DNA of 64,000 bases from a bacterium. GTDB lineage: Bacteria; Planctomycetota; UBA1135; GCA-002686595. A program made the translations under genes and the position numbers. The notes under the pieces are model-generated. The model searched no databases, had not been told where the DNA came from, and saw only the letters and a list, made by a program, of their open reading frames with translations. The DNA is taken from positions 1 through 64,000 of the forward strand of contig JAUIDW010000001.1 in NCBI GenBank assembly GCA_030428395.1, in the 5' to 3' direction. How positions within the stretch are numbered: position 1 is the stretch's first letter; each line of letters begins with the position of its first letter. Shown one piece after another: positions 43,524 through 52,540 of the stretch.

Positions 43524-46500
43524 TCACTGGCTGGCCGGGTCGCGGCCCGTGGGCCGGCGGCGCACGGGGATCTGCTTGCCGAGGTTCGCGAGCGCCAGCA
43601 CGAGGTTGCGGCGCGCGGAGTCCTCGATCACCTGCGCGGTCTCGGTCAGCACGGCGTGGCTGATGTCGCGGTCGGCGGAGTCGCCGCGGTGCACCAGGAG
43701 CGTCCCGTAGGTCTGGCCGAGCTCGTCCTTGCCCAGGACGGTCGTCTGGTCGCGGCCGCGCCACAGCGTGGCGAGCATCTGCAGCGCCGTGGCCTGGCTC
43801 TCGCCGGGGCTGTTGAACAGCGAGCGGGCGGTGATGAACTGCAGGCGCGCGCCGCGGGAGACGAGCGGGTCGAGCTCCTCGGCGGCGGCGAGGTGGTCCT
43901 CGATGCGCTCGTGGGGCTCGCCCAGCGTGGCCTGCAGCCAGGCGATCCGCAGGCGGCCGCGCGCGTCTGGGACCATCTGCTGGACGGTCTCGTACAGGTC
44001 GATGGCCTCGCGCAGGCGCCCCTGGGCCTCGTAGGTCTCGCCCAGCATGGTCCAGAGGTCGAGCGAGCCCGGCCGCGCGCGCAGCTCGGTGCGCACGAAG
44101 CGCTCCGCGCGCTCGGGGTCGAGGCCCGCGAAGAAGTCCTTCCACAGGCGCGACGTGCCCGGGCGCAGCTCGTCGATGGGCAGGTTGCCCGTCGTGGCGC
44201 GGAAGCCGTCCAGGCGGCGGTAGGCGCGGTCGATGGCGAGCGCCGGCGACAGGCCCACGGTCTCCAGGTCGCCGCGCGCGAGGTGCAGGGCAACCAGCGG
44301 GTCGCGCGGCAGGCGCAGCGCGAGGCTCTCGAGCTCGGACTGCACGAGCGTGTCGGGGAACTGCTCGGGGTCGGCCGCGTGCGCCTCGGAGAGCACGCCG
44401 AGGAATTCCTCGGCCAGCTCGAAGGCGTTCTCCTCCGGCGCGATGGCGAAGGCCTCCTGGTACGCCTCGATCGACGGCGCGTACTTCTCGCGCTCGCGCA
44501 GCAGGTGGGCCAGCTTGAAGCGCGCCGGGAGGAACTCCTCGTCCAGCTCGACCGCCTCGCGCGCCTTCTTCACGGCGCGATCGAGGGCGCCCGCCTGCTC
44601 GGCCGCCCAGGCCGCCGTCAGCGCCTCCTCGGCCTCCTCGCCCGGGCGCAGGCCCAGCTTCTGGCGGCGCTGGTGGCGCAGGCGGACGAGGTCGAGGTGG
44701 TCGATGCGGCCGAGCCGCTCGAGCTCGAGCTCCTCGCGCAGGTCCCAGGCTGGGGCGAAGGTCGGCCAGCGCTCGTTGATGCGCTCGAGCAGCTGCGTGG
44801 CCTCGTCCGCGAGGCCCAGGTTGCGGTAGCCGCGGGCCGACAGGTAGGCGGGCCACATCGTCCCGTCGGGGTCGATGCCCTCGCGCATCATCTCGGCGAC
44901 CGCCCAGACGGTCCAGGGCGGCGACTCGACCGCGGCGACGCGGACGAGCAGGCGGCGCGGGTCGCGCTTGCCGCTGCCCAGGCCGTGGAGCGCCAGGCGC
45001 GTCTCCTCCGCGGTCTCCTCGCCGAACTGGGGGGCGGGCACGAAGTCGATCGCGCGCAGGACGTCGGCGGCGTGCTCGAAGAGGACCCAGAGCGGGTCGC
45101 GGTCGTCCTCCTCCTCGATCTTGCGCTCGGCGATGTCCCGGGCCTCCTCGAGGCGCTCGTCGAGCAGCGCGACGGCGGCCCGCTGGACGGCCGTGGTGCG
45201 CAGCTCGCTGCGGACGAGGTCGGCCATCTGGAGCGGCAGCGTGCCCCAGGCCTCCGCCTCCGTGGCCAGCAGCGCGCGCCCGAAGGCGGCCATGCCGGAC
45301 TCGGTCAGGGCCTCGGCGCGGTCGAGCGTCTTCTGCGCCTCCTCGCGGCGGTCCAGCAGGATCTGCACCATGGCCAGGCGCAGGACGACGCCGCCGCTGC
45401 GCGTCTCGGCGAAGCGGTCGAGCTGCTCGAGGAAGGCGAGCGCCTGCTCGAAGTAGCCCGCGCACAGCATGCGGTCGACGACCGGCAGCAGCGCCTCGCG
45501 GTCGAGGTGCTCGTGCCGGCTGGGCTCGGTCGAGAGCTTGCGCATCCAGGCCTCGTGCCCGATCTCCAGGGCGGCCTCCAGGCGCATCGCCAGGGCCTGG
45601 CCGAAGCGCGGGTTGCCCTTGTTGATCGCGCCGAGGGTCTCGAGGGCGTTGGCGTAGTGGCCGAGCTCGAGCATCAGCTCGCCGGCCAGCAGGGAGCCGT
45701 CGCCGCCCAGCGGCTCGAGGCCGAGCGTGGTGAGCCCCGTCAGCGCCTGGGCGTAGCGGCCCTCGCGCGCCAGCGCCTCGGCCACGATGAGCCGGCCGGT
45801 CACGCCGGGGTCGAGCTGCATGAAGCGCAGCTGCTGCTCGCTGTCGAGCACCTCGGCCGGCAGCCGCGCGACGCGTGCGATGCTCTTGCGGTCGGCCCCG
45901 AAGCGCTCCATGCGCTCGAGCGCCAGGCGCGCGACCTGGTCCTGCTTGTCGAGCTGCTGGGTGGCGCGGATCGACAGGTCGATGGCCGGCAGGAACCCGG
46001 GGAACTTCAGGAGGATCTTGTCGCAGGCGTAGACGACGCCGGTGGGCTCGCCGTTCTCCTCGTGCAGCTGCGCGAGCTTGAATAGCTCGTAGGGCCCGGT
46101 CTCGCTGAGCGGCGTGAACAGGTTCTGCGCGCGGAGGTCGCGGCGCAGCAGGTCGACGTGGACGCCGGCCGCGGCCAGGGCGGCCTCGCCGAGCTCGACC
46201 CACTGGGGCATGAGCTCGTCGACGCGGTCGGGCATCAGGCGGATGGCGTGGGCGAGGGACGTCTCCGCATCGACCAGCGACGGGTTGTCCATCGCGATCA
46301 GCAGGGTCGCCTTCCGCAGCCACAGCTCGCCGTCGATCTCGGGGTCGAGCTTCAGCGCCTCGAGCAGGGCGGTCCCCTCGGCGAAGCCGTCGCCCAGCTG
46401 GCGGGCGGTGATCGCCAGCATCCGCCACGCCCGGGCCAGGGCGCCGGGGAAGGGCTCGACGGTGACCTCCTCGACGAAGCTCTCCAGCGCGATGCGGGCC

Positions 46501-47615
46501 TGCAGGTACTCGCCGAGCTCGAAGCGCGCCAGCCCGTAGTAGTACTCGGCCACGGCGCGGAAGTCGTCGTCGGTGGCCTGCCGCATGCGGTCGGAGATGA
46601 ACAGCAGCGTCTTCCAGCGCTCGGCCTGGCGCAGCGTGTCGCACCAGCTCAGGTAGAAGTCCTGGTCGGGGAAGACGCGCTTGCCGAGGTACCGGTCGAT
46701 CAGCAGCGCGGCGTCCTGGGGCCGGCCGGACTCGGTCAGCGCCTCCATGAGGAGCTGCATGGTGCCGACGTTCGAGTTGGCCGCCGCGTGGTGGACGACC
46801 GCCAGGCCGAAGTCGAGCGCGTCCTGGGTGCGGCCCGAGCGCAGCAGCAGACGCAGGTACATCTCGACGGCGTCGGCGTCGAGCTGGCCGCCGAAGGACT
46901 CGGCGAACGCCTCGCGCGCGCTGGCGATGGCCTCGGAGGCGTAGTCGACCATGCGCAGCGCCTCGCGCGCGAGGTTCTCCTCCTCGGGCTCGAAGTAGCC
47001 GCGCAGCTCGAGCAGGAGCGACACCCGGTAGGGGTCGTCCAGGTCCATCCCGGTGATGCGGTTGACGAGCTCCATCCCGCCCTCGGCCGTCTCCGCCGGG
47101 ACCGCCGAGCGCAGCACCGTCTCGCAGCGCTGGATGTACTCGTCGGAGATGAGCATCAGGATCTGTCCGCGGTACGTCCACGCCGGCGTGTACGCCGGGT
47201 CGCGCTGCAGCACGTCGGTGGCGCGGTCCAGCGCGTCGTCGTACTGGCCCGCGAGCATGTCGATCGCGACGAGCTCCATCTCGACGGCCTTGTCGCCCGG
47301 GCGGTACTCCTCGAGCACGGCCAGCAGGTCCTCGCGCGCGGGGCTCAGCAGCTCGAGCTCGCGCTGGACGCGCCCGCGCTCGATCAGCACCTCGGCGACC
47401 AGCTGGTCGTCCTTCTCGACCTGCAGGGCCTGCACCAGGGCGCGCTCGAGGTCGCTCAGCGCGCCCTCGAGGTCGGGGTCCCCCTGCAGCTGCCGGCGCT
47501 GCGCGGACTCCAGCAGCTCCTGGGCCGTGCGGTCGGCGCCGCTCATCAGGAGCCCGCCCAGGCTGCCCATCACGACCAGGGCCGCGAGGACGAGGAGCCA
47601 CGCCGTGATCTTCAT
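43524..47615 (-). CDS. Giant TPR-repeat protein with N-terminal membrane anchor
   Basis: 1363 residues. One hydrophobic helix (about 4-27), then a near-continuous series of 34-residue TPR-like helical repeats. Typical repeat residues (A at 8, G/A at 20, A at 27) recur, for example VLQRDPAYTPAWTYRG. It is by position and architecture the counterpart of PrsT, the large TPR lipoprotein of exosortase A systems, though it has no lipobox. It probably holds other factors of the glycan machinery at the membrane. Third of a three-gene minus-strand set, 155 bases after the sigma-54 regulator. Confidence 0.72.
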   Translation of the reverse strand: MKITAWLLVLAALVVMGSLGGLLMSGADRTAQELLESAQRRQLQGDPDLEGALSDLERALVQALQVEKDDQLVAEVLIERGRVQRELELLSPAREDLLAVLEEYRPGDKAVEMELVAIDMLAGQYDDALDRATDVLQRDPAYTPAWTYRGQILMLISDEYIQRCETVLRSAVPAETAEGGMELVNRITGMDLDDPYRVSLLLELRGYFEPEEENLAREALRMVDYASEAIASAREAFAESFGGQLDADAVEMYLRLLLRSGRTQDALDFGLAVVHHAAANSNVGTMQLLMEALTESGRPQDAALLIDRYLGKRVFPDQDFYLSWCDTLRQAERWKTLLFISDRMRQATDDDFRAVAEYYYGLARFELGEYLQARIALESFVEEVTVEPFPGALARAWRMLAITARQLGDGFAEGTALLEALKLDPEIDGELWLRKATLLIAMDNPSLVDAETSLAHAIRLMPDRVDELMPQWVELGEAALAAAGVHVDLLRRDLRAQNLFTPLSETGPYELFKLAQLHEENGEPTGVVYACDKILLKFPGFLPAIDLSIRATQQLDKQDQVARLALERMERFGADRKSIARVARLPAEVLDSEQQLRFMQLDPGVTGRLIVAEALAREGRYAQALTGLTTLGLEPLGGDGSLLAGELMLELGHYANALETLGAINKGNPRFGQALAMRLEAALEIGHEAWMRKLSTEPSRHEHLDREALLPVVDRMLCAGYFEQALAFLEQLDRFAETRSGGVVLRLAMVQILLDRREEAQKTLDRAEALTESGMAAFGRALLATEAEAWGTLPLQMADLVRSELRTTAVQRAAVALLDERLEEARDIAERKIEEEDDRDPLWVLFEHAADVLRAIDFVPAPQFGEETAEETRLALHGLGSGKRDPRRLLVRVAAVESPPWTVWAVAEMMREGIDPDGTMWPAYLSARGYRNLGLADEATQLLERINERWPTFAPAWDLREELELERLGRIDHLDLVRLRHQRRQKLGLRPGEEAEEALTAAWAAEQAGALDRAVKKAREAVELDEEFLPARFKLAHLLREREKYAPSIEAYQEAFAIAPEENAFELAEEFLGVLSEAHAADPEQFPDTLVQSELESLALRLPRDPLVALHLARGDLETVGLSPALAIDRAYRRLDGFRATTGNLPIDELRPGTSRLWKDFFAGLDPERAERFVRTELRARPGSLDLWTMLGETYEAQGRLREAIDLYETVQQMVPDARGRLRIAWLQATLGEPHERIEDHLAAAEELDPLVSRGARLQFITARSLFNSPGESQATALQMLATLWRGRDQTTVLGKDELGQTYGTLLVHRGDSADRDISHAVLTETAQVIEDSARRNLVLALANLGKQIPVRRRPTGRDPASQ

Positions 47616-47769
47616 CGGTGGGAGGGAGCTGGAGGGGACGGGGAAGCGGGCGGAGGGGGCACGATAAGGTGCTGACGCGGGACGGGGCGATCAAGGCGAC
47701 AGGTCGCTCCGGCTTCCCCTCGGGAACCTCTAGGGGCCACGGCGGCGCGTTTCGACCCGGAGACGCGCA

Positions 47770-49137
47770 TCACGGCTCCTCCCTACGGGCGGCGTCGTCC
47801 TCGAACAGGCCGTACTTGCGCATCTTGTTGAAGAGCGTCGTGCGGTTGATGCCGAGCTGCTCCGCGGTGGCCTTGCGGTTGCCCGCGTTGCGGCGCAGGG
47901 CCCGCTGGATCAGGCGCCGCTCGGGGCCCTCGAGGGCCTGCTTGAGGGGCAGGATCGGGCCCGCCTCGGGGTCGTCGGCCGCCGGCGGCGCGTCGGCGCG
48001 CGCCGGGCCGACCACCAGGTCCGCGGCGCGGACACGGGGGCCCGGCGCGAGCAGCAGGGCGCGCTCGACGGCGTGCTGGAGCTCGCGCACGTTGCCCGGC
48101 CAGTCGTGGGCCACGAGCTTCGCGAGCGCCTCGGGCTCGAAGCCCTCCAGCGAACGGCCGTGCTCGCGGCCGAGGCGCTCGAGGAAGTGCCGGGCCAGCA
48201 GGGGCACGTCGCCGGGCCGGTCCCGCAGCGGCGGCAGCTCGAGCGCGATCACGTGGATGCGGTAGTAGAGGTCCTCGCGGAAGCGCCCCGCGGCGACCTC
48301 CGCGCGCAGGTCGCGGTTCGTGGCGCACACCAGGCGGACGTCGGCGCGGCGCGTGCGCGTCTCGCCGACGCGCTCGAACTCGCGGTCCTGCAGCACGCGC
48401 AGCAGCTTGACCTGCAGGTCCGGCGGCGCGGTGGCGATCTCGTCCAGGAACAGCGTGCCGCCGTCGGCGGCCTCGAAGCGCCCGGGCTTGTCGCGCACGG
48501 CTCCCGTGAAGGCGCCGCGGGCGTGGCCGAACAGCTCGCTCTCGAGCAGCTGGGGCGGCAGCGCGCCGCAGTTCACCGTCACGAGCGGGCCGTCCCGCCG
48601 CGACGAGCGCGCGTGGAGGGCCTCGGCCAGCAGCGACTTGCCCGTCCCGCTCTCGCCGGTCAGGAGGACCGTCGCGCGCGTGTCGGCGACGGCCTCGAGC
48701 GTGCGGAAGATCGCCCGCATGCCCGGGTCCCGGCTCTTGACGTTGCCGAGGTCGCCGCGCTCGTCGAGCGACGCGCGCAGCCGCTCGTTCTCCGCGCGCA
48801 GCGAGCGGCGGTCCAGGGCGCGGCGGGCGGCGACGCGCACCTGCTCGTCGGAGAGCGGGTGCGCCAGGGTCTCGAACTCCGCGGGGTCGGGGTCGGCGCA
48901 GTAGCCCAGGCCGGCCAGGCGCAGCACGGCCGGCGCGTCCTCGCCCAGCGCGAGACGCGCCAGCTCGGCGGCGTTCGCCAGCGAGGCCTCGACCAGCAGC
49001 AGGTCCACGTCCCCCAGGGCCGCCAGCTCGTCGAGGTCGGCGGCCGAGGTCACGCGGTGGCCCTCGCCCGCCAGGACGCCGGCCAGGCGGCGGGCGGTGT
49101 CGGGGTCGGGGTCGAGGACGGCGACGCGGGCGGCCAT
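47770..49137 (-). CDS. Sigma-54-dependent activator with degenerate receiver domain
   Basis: 455 residues. The N-terminal receiver fold keeps the acidic pocket (Asp9, Asp11) but Glu50 (DLLLVEAS) stands where the phosphoacceptor Asp belongs, and the usual Lys in KPF is not there. The AAA+ domain has GESGTGKS, the GAFTGA sigma-54 contact motif, GGTLFLDEI (Walker B) and the usual R-finger region. A Fis-type helix-turn-helix ends the protein (NRKATAEQLGINRTTLFNKM). Activates sigma-54 RNA polymerase, possibly without phosphorylation. Between the kinase-like gene and the TPR gene, the position of PrsR in exosortase A loci. Confidence 0.85.
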   Translation of the reverse strand: MAARVAVLDPDPDTARRLAGVLAGEGHRVTSAADLDELAALGDVDLLLVEASLANAAELARLALGEDAPAVLRLAGLGYCADPDPAEFETLAHPLSDEQVRVAARRALDRRSLRAENERLRASLDERGDLGNVKSRDPGMRAIFRTLEAVADTRATVLLTGESGTGKSLLAEALHARSSRRDGPLVTVNCGALPPQLLESELFGHARGAFTGAVRDKPGRFEAADGGTLFLDEIATAPPDLQVKLLRVLQDREFERVGETRTRRADVRLVCATNRDLRAEVAAGRFREDLYYRIHVIALELPPLRDRPGDVPLLARHFLERLGREHGRSLEGFEPEALAKLVAHDWPGNVRELQHAVERALLLAPGPRVRAADLVVGPARADAPPAADDPEAGPILPLKQALEGPERRLIQRALRRNAGNRKATAEQLGINRTTLFNKMRKYGLFEDDAARREEP

Positions 49138-49228
49138 GGGCTCCGGCGGGCGCGCCGGCGTCCATCTTTCTCGACATCCGCGGCGCGGGATCTGAACGCC
49201 CGCCGCGGGCGCCGGGGAGGGGGGCGCC

Positions 49229-50347
49229 CTAGGCGACCGACTCGGCCACGGGCGTCGCGCCGGGGCCGTCGGAGGCGCCCCCGCGGCCCAGGGTGACCCG
49301 CAGGCGCTGGCGGCCGGCGGACGAGGGTCCGCCCTCGAGCCGGCCGTGCAGCTCGCGCAGCGTCGCGAAGGCGGCGCTCAGCGTCTCGGCCTGCACCTCG
49401 GGGAGGCGGCGGGCGAGCGTGGCCGGGTCCAGCCACTCGCGGCGCGCGAGGCCGGCCAGCGGGCCGAGCGGCGCGTCGACGTCGATGGCCACCGCGCCCT
49501 CGGGCTCGGCGCGGGCCTGCACGCGGATGACGTCGCCGGCCGACGAGGCCGCGCGGGCCAGCAGCAGCACCTCGCGCAGGGCCTCGCGCAGGCGCTCGGG
49601 GTCGCTCGAGACCAGCAGGTCGCCGGCGCTCTTGAACAGGTACCGGGGCGCGTCGGCGCCGCGCACGGTCAGGCCCGTCAGCTCCTCCTCGATCAGGGAG
49701 CCCAGGTCGAAGTCGCCGGTCTGCCCGGCCTCGCCCTCGCCGCGCAGGCCGCGGGTGAACTCGCGCAGGCGGTGGAGCTCGGCGGAGCAGGCCTCGGCCT
49801 CGTCCCCGGACAGGTCGGCCGCCTCGCGGAGGGCCGAGTAGGCGAGCTCCAGGCGCTGGACGGCGTCGGCCAGGTCGCTGGCCTGCTCCCGCAGGATGCG
49901 GGGCTCGCGCGTCAGGGCCCGGGGCGGCGCCGGCGTCCAGGTGGGGGCGTGGGGGTCCCGGACCAGCGCCTTGAGCTGGTCGAGGTCCGGCGGCCAGGCC
50001 AGCCAGGAGGTGCGCTCGAGGGCCAGGACCGTGCGGGCGGTCTGCCGGGCGGCGTCCTCGCCGACCAGGATGAGGGACCAGTCCGGGTTCCGGCTCAGGA
50101 AACGGCGCACGAAGCCGATGTCCTCGACCAGCAGATGGTCTCCGTCCAGAACCACGCGCCCCGAGGCGGGGAACGGGTCGACGAGCTCGTCGAGGTCCGC
50201 GAGGGTGTGCACGTCGGCCGCGCCGGGGCCGTTCACGGTCCCCGCCAGCGAGGCGAGCAGGGGCTCGAGGCCCTCCAGCCGGGGCCCCGGCCCCAGCCGC
50301 ACCGCCCAGGTGCCTCCCGGGCCCGCGGCGCGTCGTCCGTCGCTCAT
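49229..50347 (-). CDS. Degenerate histidine-kinase-like protein
   Basis: 372 residues. N-terminal half resembles a pseudo-receiver (ADVHTLADLDELVDPFPASG, then WSLILVGEDAARQTARTVL). It is followed by a helical hairpin region and a C-terminal fold with a kinase N-box-like segment DPERLREALREVLLLARAAS, but no H-box His, no Asn in the N-box and no DxGxG or GxGL motif. I therefore read it as a pseudokinase-type partner of the neighbouring degenerate receiver. ATG at 50347 with GAGGGGAAG just upstream. Could also be an unrelated scaffold. Confidence 0.5.
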   Translation of the reverse strand: MSDGRRAAGPGGTWAVRLGPGPRLEGLEPLLASLAGTVNGPGAADVHTLADLDELVDPFPASGRVVLDGDHLLVEDIGFVRRFLSRNPDWSLILVGEDAARQTARTVLALERTSWLAWPPDLDQLKALVRDPHAPTWTPAPPRALTREPRILREQASDLADAVQRLELAYSALREAADLSGDEAEACSAELHRLREFTRGLRGEGEAGQTGDFDLGSLIEEELTGLTVRGADAPRYLFKSAGDLLVSSDPERLREALREVLLLARAASSAGDVIRVQARAEPEGAVAIDVDAPLGPLAGLARREWLDPATLARRLPEVQAETLSAAFATLRELHGRLEGGPSSAGRQRLRVTLGRGGASDGPGATPVAESVA

Positions 50348-50371
50348 CTTCCCCTCCTTGACTGCGCGAAG

Positions 50372-50388
50372 CTCGACGTCGCGTCGAG
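50372..50388. promoter_or_regulatory. Inverted repeat in the leader of the kinase-like gene
   Basis: CTCGACG-TCG-CGTCGAG, a perfect seven-base inverted repeat with a three-base centre, between the promoter-like pair and the ATG. It could be an operator or an RNA hairpin. Confidence 0.3.
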
Positions 50389-50394
50389 AGCCCG

Positions 50395-50422
50395 ATCCTA
50401 TCGCGGTCCCGCCGATGGGCAA
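50395..50422 (-). promoter_or_regulatory. Candidate promoter for the kinase-like/regulator/TPR gene set
   Basis: On the minus strand TTGCCC (50422-50417), 16 bases, TAGGAT (50400-50395). ATG lies about 48 bases beyond the -10. Confidence 0.42.
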
Positions 50423-50531
50423 GCCCGACGGGCCGCCCGCGGGACCTCGGCCGGGCTCCGCGCGGCCACCGCCGAGGCCGCGGGACGGCCCCCGGGGCCC
50501 GCGCAGCGGGGACGCGGGGCCGGTCGGGTGC

Positions 50532-50537
50532 TACCTT
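50532..50537 (+). promoter_or_regulatory. Candidate -10 element directly before the GT2 gene
   Basis: TACCTT preceded by GC (GGTGCTACCTT), only 10 bases before the ATG at 50548. If used, the messenger would be nearly leaderless. No -35 is clear. Confidence 0.3.
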
Positions 50538-50547
50538 CGACCCCGCC

Positions 50548-51501
50548 ATGCCGCCGCCCCTGAAGCTCTCCGTCGTGGTCCCGGTCTTCAACGAGGTCGA
50601 GAGCCTGCCGGAGCTCCACGCGGAGATCACCCGCGCCCTGGAGCCCACGGGCTGGACCTGGGAGGCGGTCTACGTGGACGACTGCTCCACCGACGGCAGC
50701 CTGGAGGCCCTCCTGGACCTCCGCCGGGCCGACCGGCGGGTGCGGGTGGTGCACTTCCGGCGGAACTTCGGCCAGACGGCCGCCATGAGCGCGGGCTTCG
50801 ACCACTCGCGCGGCGAGGTCGTGGTGACCCTCGACGCGGACCTCCAGAACGACCCGGCGGACATCCCGCGGCTGGTCGGCGAGATCGACGCGGGGCACGA
50901 CATCGTGGCCGGCTGGCGCAAGTCGCGGCGGGACGGCTTCCTGCTGCGCCGGCTGCCCTCGGTGGCCGCCAACCGCCTGATCGGCTGGATCATGGGCACC
51001 GACGTGCACGACACGGGGTGCACGCTGAAGGCCTTCCGGCGTGAGCTCGTGCGCAACCTGCCGATCTACGCGGAGCAGCACCGCTTCCTGCCCGCCATGT
51101 CGACGGGCAGCGGGGCGCGCGTCACCGAGCTGGTGGTGAACCACCGCGCGCGCCGCTACGGGCACAGCAAGTACGGCATCGGCCGCCTGAGCCGCGTGCT
51201 GCTGGACATGCTTTCCATCAAGCTGATCGCGCAGTTCTCGCACCGGCCGCTGCACTACTTCGGCCTGCTGGCGCTGATCATGATGGGCGCCACGCTGGCG
51301 TTCCTGTGCCTGGGCGTCGTGAACTACTCGACCTGGGAGATGATCGCGGGCTGGCCCGCCTTCGTCATGTTCATCGCGGCGCTCTTCTTCTTCGTCGCGA
51401 TCTACTTCGTGCTGCTGGGGCTGCTGTCCGAGCTGGCGATCACGGCGAGCGGCATGCACCGCCACCGGGTGCTCGACCGCATCCTGACGGAGCTCTCCTG
51501 A
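50548..51501 (+). CDS. Glycosyltransferase family 2 (DPM1/GtrB-like) with two membrane helices
   Basis: 317 residues. GT-A fold: VVVPVFNEVESLP, VDDCSTDG, and the metal motif D96-A-D98 in VTLDADLQNDP. Then the GWRKSRRDGFLLRRL loop typical of polyprenyl-phosphate glycosyltransferases and two C-terminal helices. It likely moves a sugar from a nucleotide donor to undecaprenyl phosphate. Followed, one base after its stop, by a paralogue that has lost the DxD motif. Confidence 0.88.
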   Translation: MPPPLKLSVVVPVFNEVESLPELHAEITRALEPTGWTWEAVYVDDCSTDGSLEALLDLRRADRRVRVVHFRRNFGQTAAMSAGFDHSRGEVVVTLDADLQNDPADIPRLVGEIDAGHDIVAGWRKSRRDGFLLRRLPSVAANRLIGWIMGTDVHDTGCTLKAFRRELVRNLPIYAEQHRFLPAMSTGSGARVTELVVNHRARRYGHSKYGIGRLSRVLLDMLSIKLIAQFSHRPLHYFGLLALIMMGATLAFLCLGVVNYSTWEMIAGWPAFVMFIAALFFFVAIYFVLLGLLSELAITASGMHRHRVLDRILTELS

Positions 51502-51502
51502 C

Positions 51503-52540
51503 GTGACCTCGCCCGCCCTGCAGCCCGCCGCCAGGGAGTCCGGCGAGGCGACGGCCCGGGACCCCGGCGCCGCGCCCCGCCCCGACGGCGAGGACGAGCC
51601 GCCGCGCCTCGACGTCAGCATCGTCGTGCCGGTGCAGGTCGCCGACGCCGAGGTCGACCAGGTCGTGGCCGCCCTGGGCGGCGAGCTCGACCGGCTCGGC
51701 CGCACCTGGGAGTGCATCCTGGTCTTCGACGGCGTCCGCGGGGCGGCCTTCGACAAGGCGCGCGCGCTGCGCGACCGGCTCGGGGACCAGCTGCAGATCG
51801 TCTCCTTCAAGAACCCGTTCGGCGAGTCGATGTGCCTCTCGGCGGGCTACGAGACCGCCCGCGGCCGCTACGTGCTGACCTCGCCGCAGTACGTGCAGGT
51901 GGACCCCGCGGAGCTCGGGCCGATGCTCGAGCAGCTCGAGGAGGGCGCCGACTTCGTCACGCCGTGGCGCAAGCCGCGCGTCGACCCCGTGCTGAACCGG
52001 ATCCAGTCGAGCCTCTTCAACTGGCTGATGCGGCGCATCATCCGGATGGAGTTCCACGACATGAACTGCTACCTGCGCATGATCCGGCGCGAGGTGCTCG
52101 ACGACGTCTCGATCTACGGGGACATGTACCGCTTCCTGCCCGTGATCGCCTTCCGCCAGGGCTTCCGCGTGGTCGAGGTCCCGGTGCGCCACCTGAAGGA
52201 GTGGGGCCAGGGCGGCTTCTACGGCTTCGGCGTCTACGTGCGGCGCTTCCTGGACATCCTCGGCGTGATGTTCCTGACCAAGTTCACGATGAAGCCGCTG
52301 CGGTTCTTCGGGACCATCGGGGCGCTCTTCGTGCTGGTCGGGGGCGCCATCCTGTCCGTCGTGGTCTGGCAGCGCATCTTCCTGGGCGCGGGGCTCTACG
52401 GCCGGCCGATCTTCCTGCTGGCGATGATGTCGGTGGTGCTGGGCGTGCAGATCATCGGCTTCGGTCTGGTGGGCGAGATCATCATCTTCACGCAGGCGCG
52501 CAACCTGCGCGAGTACCGCATCGAGCGCATCTACGAGTGA
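51503..52540 (+). CDS. GT2-like membrane protein lacking the DxD motif
   Basis: 345 residues. The same fold and the same two C-terminal helices as the upstream GT2 (VSIVVPVQVADAE, PWRKPRVDPVLNR, IIRMEFHDMNCYLRMIRREVL). At the DxD position the residues are S127-P-Q129 (VLTSPQYVQVDP). The first nucleotide-loop Asp is kept (VFDGVRG). It could be an inactive regulatory partner or use another metal-independent mechanism. GTG start; stop overlaps the FemAB-like start (GTGA). Confidence 0.75.
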   Translation: MTSPALQPAARESGEATARDPGAAPRPDGEDEPPRLDVSIVVPVQVADAEVDQVVAALGGELDRLGRTWECILVFDGVRGAAFDKARALRDRLGDQLQIVSFKNPFGESMCLSAGYETARGRYVLTSPQYVQVDPAELGPMLEQLEEGADFVTPWRKPRVDPVLNRIQSSLFNWLMRRIIRMEFHDMNCYLRMIRREVLDDVSIYGDMYRFLPVIAFRQGFRVVEVPVRHLKEWGQGGFYGFGVYVRRFLDILGVMFLTKFTMKPLRFFGTIGALFVLVGGAILSVVVWQRIFLGAGLYGRPIFLLAMMSVVLGVQIIGFGLVGEIIIFTQARNLREYRIERIYE

